DNA of 8,916 nt, taken from an uncultured Ruminococcus sp. Its GTDB lineage: Bacteria > Bacillota > Clostridia > Oscillospirales > Ruminococcaceae. The translations under genes and the position numbers were made by a program. How positions within the stretch are numbered: the first letter of the stretch is position 1; the number at the start of each line of letters is the position of its first letter. Under the pieces are notes generated by a model. That model saw nothing but the letters and a program-made list of their open reading frames with translations, was not told where the DNA came from and ran no database searches. The stretch spans positions 1 through 8,916 of the forward strand of contig CAMWXM010000109.1 of assembly GCA_947178195.1 (NCBI GenBank). The letters run 5' to 3'. Below are positions 5,424 to 8,916 of the stretch, piece after piece.

Positions 5424-5484
5424 TCTCTGTTCCTCTGTTCCATTATTTGTTTTTCGTTTTGTCATAAATAATATCTTCTAAATT

Positions 5485-5513
5485 ATTATAACATAAAATT
5501 TTCAAAAATTCAA
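5485..5513 (-). promoter_or_regulatory. Sigma-A-type promoter of the SLOG-LCP-tatD operon
   Basis: On the minus strand TTGAAT (5513-5508) is followed after exactly 17 bp by a perfect TATAAT (5490-5485). Transcription would start near 5478, giving a leader of about 55 nt to the preferred ATG at 5423. The position at the head of a three-gene operon supports it. No operator-like repeat overlaps it. Confidence 0.8.
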
Positions 5514-5613
5514 CCACTTATAGTCCAGAGTCACACAAATCAATTTTGACCAATTATCCTTAAAATGAGCGAGGAATCAATTAAACAATCCAACATATTT
5601 TTTAGTTTTGAAG

Positions 5614-5627
5614 CACGTAAATACGTG
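5614..5627. repeat. Palindromic motif CACGTAAATACGTG, copy 2
   Basis: CACGTA and TACGTG face each other across two bases, with GAA and TTC extending the arms after one mismatch. The inner 13 bases are identical to 2503-2515. It lies in the spacer between the two operons, 17 bp from a terminator hairpin. Confidence 0.5.
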
Positions 5628-5643
5628 TTTCAGTTTGTCCAAA

Positions 5644-5673
5644 AACCCCGAATCTGTAAGCAGAATCGGGGTT
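5644..5673 (-). terminator. Intrinsic terminator, second in tandem behind ispH
   Basis: AACCCCGA (5644-5651) pairs with TCGGGGTT (5666-5673), and after one A/A mismatch TCTG pairs with CAGA around a TAAG loop. On the minus strand the GC-rich stem leads straight into TTTTT. The plus-strand side has a looser AAAATTTTTATTT, so it may work both ways. It would catch read-through from the ispH operon before the next promoter. Confidence 0.8.
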
Positions 5674-5744
5674 AAAATTTTTATTTATGGAATTTTCATA
5701 AAGCTTTTTTTATCAAACTTTTCTTCTATTATACCATATTTATG

Positions 5745-5774
5745 AAAAAAGCCAAGCTCCCGCTTGACTTTTTT
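5745..5774 (-). terminator. Intrinsic terminator of the cmk-plsC-ispH operon
   Basis: AAAAAAG-C-CAAGC (5745-5757) pairs with GCTTG-A-CTTTTTT (5762-5774) around a 4-nt TCCC loop with one mismatch. On the minus strand the stem ends in TTTTTT. It stands about 146 nt after the ispH stop and is symmetrical enough to act in both directions. Confidence 0.8.
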
Positions 5775-5920
5775 CAATAGGCTGAAAGATCCTGTTCAGA
5801 CTCTTTATTACGCAGGTTTTCATCAGATTTTTTACTGACGTTATAACTGCAGATAGATGGTCTACAAAATCACACTGATAACACTGCGCAAAAAGATGCT
5901 AAACAGGTTCTTAATAAAAA
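5775..5920 (-). other. 3' untranslated stretch behind ispH
   Basis: No reading frame with a ribosome site is visible. The transcript would carry about 146 nt between the ispH stop and the terminator. CCTGTT at 5792-5797 and AACAGG at 5904-5909 could pair over a distance of about 100 nt, and CACTG repeats occur around 5874-5888, so a folded 3' UTR is possible but not shown. Confidence 0.3.
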
Positions 5921-7870
5921 TTATTCGGTTTCCTCAGCTGTTTCTGCATCAGCAGCTTCAGCATCTGAGTTTTCAAGAAGAGCACGGATAGAGATACTGA
6001 TTCTTTTCTTTTCAGCATCAATCTCAGTGATCTTAACGTCAACCTCCTGACCGATCTTCAAAGCTTCGTTTACATTATCAACTCTCTTGTCGGCGATCTG
6101 AGAAATGTGGATAAGACCGTCAACACCTTCGATAATCTGTGCAAATGCTCCGAATGGAGTTGTAGAAACAACAGTTGCCTTAACAACATCGCCTACCTTG
6201 TAGTTGTTCTGGAATTTTACCCAAGGGTTGTCCTCAGCCTTTTTAAAGCCCAAAGATATTCTGCCTGCTTCTTTATCAAGCTCCTTGATGTAAACCTCAA
6301 GAATATCGCCGACTTTAACTACCTGGCTCGGATGCTTGATTCTACTCCATGAAAGCTCTGAAATATGAACCATTCCGTCAATTCCACCCAGGTCAACAAA
6401 TGCGCCGTAGTTAGTAAGCGATTTAACTTCGCCCTTGTATACCTTTCCTTCTTCGGCTTCATTCCAGAATGCAGTCTTTGCAGCTTCCTTCTGAGCCTTC
6501 AGAACAGCCTTGATAGATCCTACAGCTCTTCTACGGTTTTTGTCAACCTCGATTATCTTCAGCTCAACCGTTTTCTTGTTAAGCTCGTCCAGGTTTTTGT
6601 CTCTTCCAAGACCGGTATGAGAAGCCGGAACAAATACTCTTACTCCGTCAACATTAACGATAATACCGCCTGTCACAACGCTTATAACAGTACCTGAGAG
6701 AACAGCGTCCTCTTCCTTTGCTTTGGAAATGTTGTCAAATCCAACAAGCTCATCGACTTTTTTCTTGGAAAGTGAAACGATTCCTTCCTGGTCATTGATC
6801 TTAGTAACAATCAGGTCAACTTCGTCGCCGACGCTTACAACATCAGCAGGCTTTTTTGTCGGGTCGTCAGTAAGTTCCGAAAGCGGAACGTAGCCGGTAT
6901 GCTTTGTGCCGATATCTACGATTGCTTCGCTGTTATTGACTGCGGCAATATAGCCTTTAACTCGCTCTCCTGTATGTACTTTTTTGAAGGATTGTTCCAG
7001 TGCCTCCTCAAAATTAAAAATTTCATCCATGGTATTTTGTACCTCCTTAATTATATAAGCCGGTGTTGAAGCTCCGGCAGTAATGCCTACTTTATCAGCA
7101 TTTTTCAGGTTTAATGCATAAAGCTCTCTTGCGTTTTCTATATGATAAGACGGACAGTTTTCACGGCAAACATTATATAGCTTTATAGTATTTGAGCTGT
7201 TCTTTCCGCCTACGACTATCATAGTGTTTACTTCCTTTGAAAGCAACGCTGCATCTGACTGACGCTTTGACGTTGCACTGCAGATAGTATCAAAAACAAG
7301 AATGTTCTCATCGTCTTCTGGGATTACTTTTATACACTTCCCCCATACTAATATATTATACGTTGTTTGAGCAACAATTGCAAGCTTTTTTTCTGATTTT
7401 TTATATTTTTTACAAAAAAACTCTCTAAGTTCAATTTCGTCCTTAAAAACAAGGCAGTTTTCGTCACAATTACCAACAATTCCTTGCACTTCAGGATGGT
7501 TCTTATCACCTGCGATAAGTATAAAATAACCCTCCCGACTTTTTTCACGGACTATCTTGTGGATTCTTGCAACAAAAGGGCATGTAGCGTCAATATATGG
7601 ATTTCCCTTTTCTTCGAGCTGTTGATAGATATCCCTGCCTACTCCATGGGAGCGTATAACGGCTTTTTCTCCCTTTTCCAATTGGTCAACGCTGTCTATG
7701 ATTCTTACACCTTTTGATTTCAGGTCGTTTACCACATCGGCATTATGAATTATAGGACCTAAAGTCGCCACCTTTCTGCCGCCATTTTCTATTTCACTGT
7801 ACACGAGCTTTACAGCTCTGTCGACGCCAAAACAAAATCCTGCTGTTTCTGCAACTTTTATCTCAGTCAT
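5921..7870 (-). CDS. ispH: IspH (HMBPP reductase) fused to four S1 RNA-binding domains
   Basis: 649 residues in one frame. Residues 1-285 are IspH, the [4Fe-4S] enzyme that reduces HMBPP to IPP and DMAPP in the last step of the MEP isoprenoid pathway. Cluster cysteines are Cys13 (GFCFGV), Cys97 (DATCPFV) and Cys197 (DTICSAT); substrate histidines are His42 (IIHN), His75 (RSHGVG) and His125 (KNHPEVQG) with Glu127; the QTTYN motif is at 169-172. Four S1 domains follow at about 300-369, 386-455, 475-543 and 558-628, the last two with the classic VHISELSW and LIHISQIA strands. The second is the most divergent. The end (632-649) is an acidic Ala/Glu tail. Ribosomal protein S1-like repeats bind RNA. 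This fusion is established in many Clostridia, where it may replace a separate rpsA; that it serves both roles is inference. The ATG overlaps the plsC stop by 8 bp, with GGAGGG 5 nt upstream, so translation is coupled. All catalytic residues appear present. Confidence 0.96.
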   Translation of the reverse strand: MTEIKVAETAGFCFGVDRAVKLVYSEIENGGRKVATLGPIIHNADVVNDLKSKGVRIIDSVDQLEKGEKAVIRSHGVGRDIYQQLEEKGNPYIDATCPFVARIHKIVREKSREGYFILIAGDKNHPEVQGIVGNCDENCLVFKDEIELREFFCKKYKKSEKKLAIVAQTTYNILVWGKCIKVIPEDDENILVFDTICSATSKRQSDAALLSKEVNTMIVVGGKNSSNTIKLYNVCRENCPSYHIENARELYALNLKNADKVGITAGASTPAYIIKEVQNTMDEIFNFEEALEQSFKKVHTGERVKGYIAAVNNSEAIVDIGTKHTGYVPLSELTDDPTKKPADVVSVGDEVDLIVTKINDQEGIVSLSKKKVDELVGFDNISKAKEEDAVLSGTVISVVTGGIIVNVDGVRVFVPASHTGLGRDKNLDELNKKTVELKIIEVDKNRRRAVGSIKAVLKAQKEAAKTAFWNEAEEGKVYKGEVKSLTNYGAFVDLGGIDGMVHISELSWSRIKHPSQVVKVGDILEVYIKELDKEAGRISLGFKKAEDNPWVKFQNNYKVGDVVKATVVSTTPFGAFAQIIEGVDGLIHISQIADKRVDNVNEALKIGQEVDVKITEIDAEKKRISISIRALLENSDAEAADAETAEETE

Positions 7871-8477
7871 TATTTCCCTCCAGAAGTTTTTGAATATCTC
7901 CCATGATACGCTGCTTTATCGGCTTCAGCTCTTTAGGGTTAAATTCCTCGCTCAAAGCCAGTTCATTCCTGCCGATAGGCTTTCCATATCTCACAATAAC
8001 TTTTTTTCTGAAACGGAGCTTTCCCTCAAATATTATGGCAGCAGGAACAACCTCAGCTTCCGACCTGGCGGCAATAAGCGCAACCCCTGTCTTGCCTTTT
8101 CCAAGTTTTCCGTCCTTGCTTCTTGTGCCCTCAGGAAATATAACAAGATTCCTGCCCTCTCTGAGCCTTTCCACCGAATCAGAAATAACTTTCATATCTC
8201 CCCGTCCACGCTCCACAGGAAACGCTCCCAGCTTTCTTATAAGCCAGCCGAAAAACGGGTTGCGGAATAATTCTTCCTTTGCCACAAAGGAAAATTTAGC
8301 GCACATAGAAGTCACTGCCAGCAGTGGAGGGTCAGCAAACGTGCGATGATTGGAAGCAATAATAAACCCCGATTTTTTCGGCAGATTCTCCCTTCCCTCC
8401 ACCTTTACATTGTAAAACCCATAATAAATGCCTTTGACAAAGTAATACAATCCCTTAAAAAATATACTCAACTTCAT
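7863..8477 (-). CDS. plsC: 1-acyl-sn-glycerol-3-phosphate acyltransferase (PlsC family)
   Basis: 204 residues, typical of short bacterial PlsC enzymes. It transfers an acyl chain to the sn-2 position of lysophosphatidic acid to give phosphatidic acid at the inner face of the membrane. The four acyltransferase blocks are visible: NHRTFAD (His44...Asp49, the HX4D catalytic pair), FPVERGRGD (86-94), FPEGTRS (114-120, glycerol-phosphate binding) and VVPAAI (143-148). The aromatic N-terminus (FFKGLYYFVKGIYYGFY) probably associates with the membrane. The ATG lies 4 nt after the cmk stop; its ribosome site GAGGT is inside the last cmk codons. The TGA stop overlaps the ispH start in ATGACTGA. This order is common in Clostridia. 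A different acyl acceptor cannot be excluded, as for all members of this broad family. Confidence 0.93.
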   Translation of the reverse strand: MKLSIFFKGLYYFVKGIYYGFYNVKVEGRENLPKKSGFIIASNHRTFADPPLLAVTSMCAKFSFVAKEELFRNPFFGWLIRKLGAFPVERGRGDMKVISDSVERLREGRNLVIFPEGTRSKDGKLGKGKTGVALIAARSEAEVVPAAIIFEGKLRFRKKVIVRYGKPIGRNELALSEEFNPKELKPIKQRIMGDIQKLLEGNND

Positions 8478-8481
8478 ATTA

Positions 8482-8916
8482 TTATTTAACCTCTGCTATC
8501 ATAGCCTTGAGCTTTTCCTTGACTTCGTTTATAGTCATTCCCGTGGTATCCAGTAAAACTGCATCTGCCGCCTGTTTAAGAGGAGCTGTTTTTCTGTTCA
8601 TATCGTTAAAATCTCTCTGTTTTATATCTTCAAGCACCTGTTCATATGTTATGCTTTTATCAGTCATTTCCTTAAAACGTCTGTTTGCTCTTTCTTCAGC
8701 AGAAGCTGTGAGGAACACTTTAAGGTCGGCATCAGGAAGAACTACCGTACCGATATCCCTGCCGTCCATAATAATATTATTTTCCTCTGCGATTTTTTTT
8801 TGCAAACCAAAAAGAAATGTCCTGACTTCGGGAATAGCCGAAACCTTTGAAGCGTTCATGGAAATCTCGGGCGTTCGTATTTTATCGGATACATCTTCGT
8901 TATTTAAAATAACATG
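8482..8916 (-). CDS. cmk: Cytidylate kinase, C-terminal part (5' end outside window)
   Basis: 144 codons are in the window and the frame is open to its right edge. The first visible residues are HVILNNEDVSDKIRTPEISM, the CMP-binding insert of bacterial CMP kinases, followed by ASKVSAIPEVR, IIMDGRDIGTVVLPDADLKV (the DGRDIGTVV nucleotide-monophosphate site), ASAEERANRRF and IKQRDFNDMNRKTAPLKQA (lid with its arginines), then DAVLLDTTGMTINEV. The enzyme phosphorylates CMP and dCMP with ATP, in the cytoplasm. The missing N-terminal ~75 residues should carry the P-loop. It is upstream of plsC and probably cotranscribed with it; the promoter is not in the window. Confidence 0.95.
   Translation of the reverse strand, partial: HVILNNEDVSDKIRTPEISMNASKVSAIPEVRTFLFGLQKKIAEENNIIMDGRDIGTVVLPDADLKVFLTASAEERANRRFKEMTDKSITYEQVLEDIKQRDFNDMNRKTAPLKQAADAVLLDTTGMTINEVKEKLKAMIAEVK

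Noticed and set aside
5567..5677. Plus-strand 36-codon frame beginning MSEESIKQSN
   Set aside because: There is no ribosome site before the ATG, and its end runs through a terminator hairpin; the resemblance to the small frame at 2818 is limited to KYV.
1..8916. CRISPR arrays, tRNA or rRNA genes, integrase, complete insertion sequence
   Set aside because: No regularly spaced repeats, cloverleaf or rRNA-like stretch, recombinase or transposase frame could be found on either strand.

Overview
The window looks like the chromosome of a low-GC Gram-positive of class Clostridia, probably a gut Ruminococcus/Oscillospiraceae-type anaerobe. The main reason is the cmk - plsC - ispH order with IspH fused to four S1 RNA-binding domains, an arrangement known from Clostridia. 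AT-rich spacers, strong AGGAGG-type ribosome sites and TGA used as a normal stop fit this. Almost every gene lies on the minus strand, so transcription runs from right to left. The only clear plus-strand gene is a broken repressor.

Layout from right to left. (1) 8916-5921: a tight housekeeping operon made of cytidylate kinase (5' end outside the window), a 1-acylglycerol-3-phosphate acyltransferase, and the IspH-S1 fusion. The genes are separated by 4 nt or overlap by 8 nt, and the operon ends at a hairpin at 5745-5774. (2) 5513-2957: a second operon with its own sigma-A-like promoter at 5485-5513. It holds a YpsA-like SLOG-fold protein, a divergent membrane-anchored LytR-CpsA-Psr (LCP)-like protein with a long acidic loop and lost catalytic arginines, and a TatD-family metal hydrolase. 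(3) 2956-2376: a spacer with a bidirectional terminator, a palindromic motif also found at 5614-5627, and a short broken minus-strand reading frame behind a very good ribosome site. (4) 2375-1: a heavily deleted prophage.

The prophage remnant keeps the usual order of a temperate phage but most of its DNA is gone. A frameshifted XRE repressor (+) diverges from the first 44 codons of a BRO-N-type antirepressor (-), which carries a nonsense codon. Then come a fragment of an unidentified gene, the first ~95 codons of an XkdF-like head protease, the last ~21 codons of another structural gene, an apparently intact XkdN-like tail assembly chaperone, and the 3' part of a tail fibre gene that leaves the window at base 1. 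At least three deletion junctions are visible, at about 1800-1820, 1437-1450 and 650-680. 

The most notable signal is in the chaperone gene. Its last sense codons form a perfect slippery heptamer A-AAA-AAC directly before the UAA stop, and the -1 frame continues for 66 codons into a typical phage tail protein sequence. This is the G/GT programmed frameshift of tail assembly chaperones, preserved in an otherwise wrecked prophage. The divergent control region between repressor and antirepressor carries a perfect 16-bp inverted repeat spanning 141 bp and an internal dyad. It may be an operator array or a small non-autonomous transposon (MITE). I see no rRNA, tRNA, CRISPR array, integrase or complete insertion sequence.
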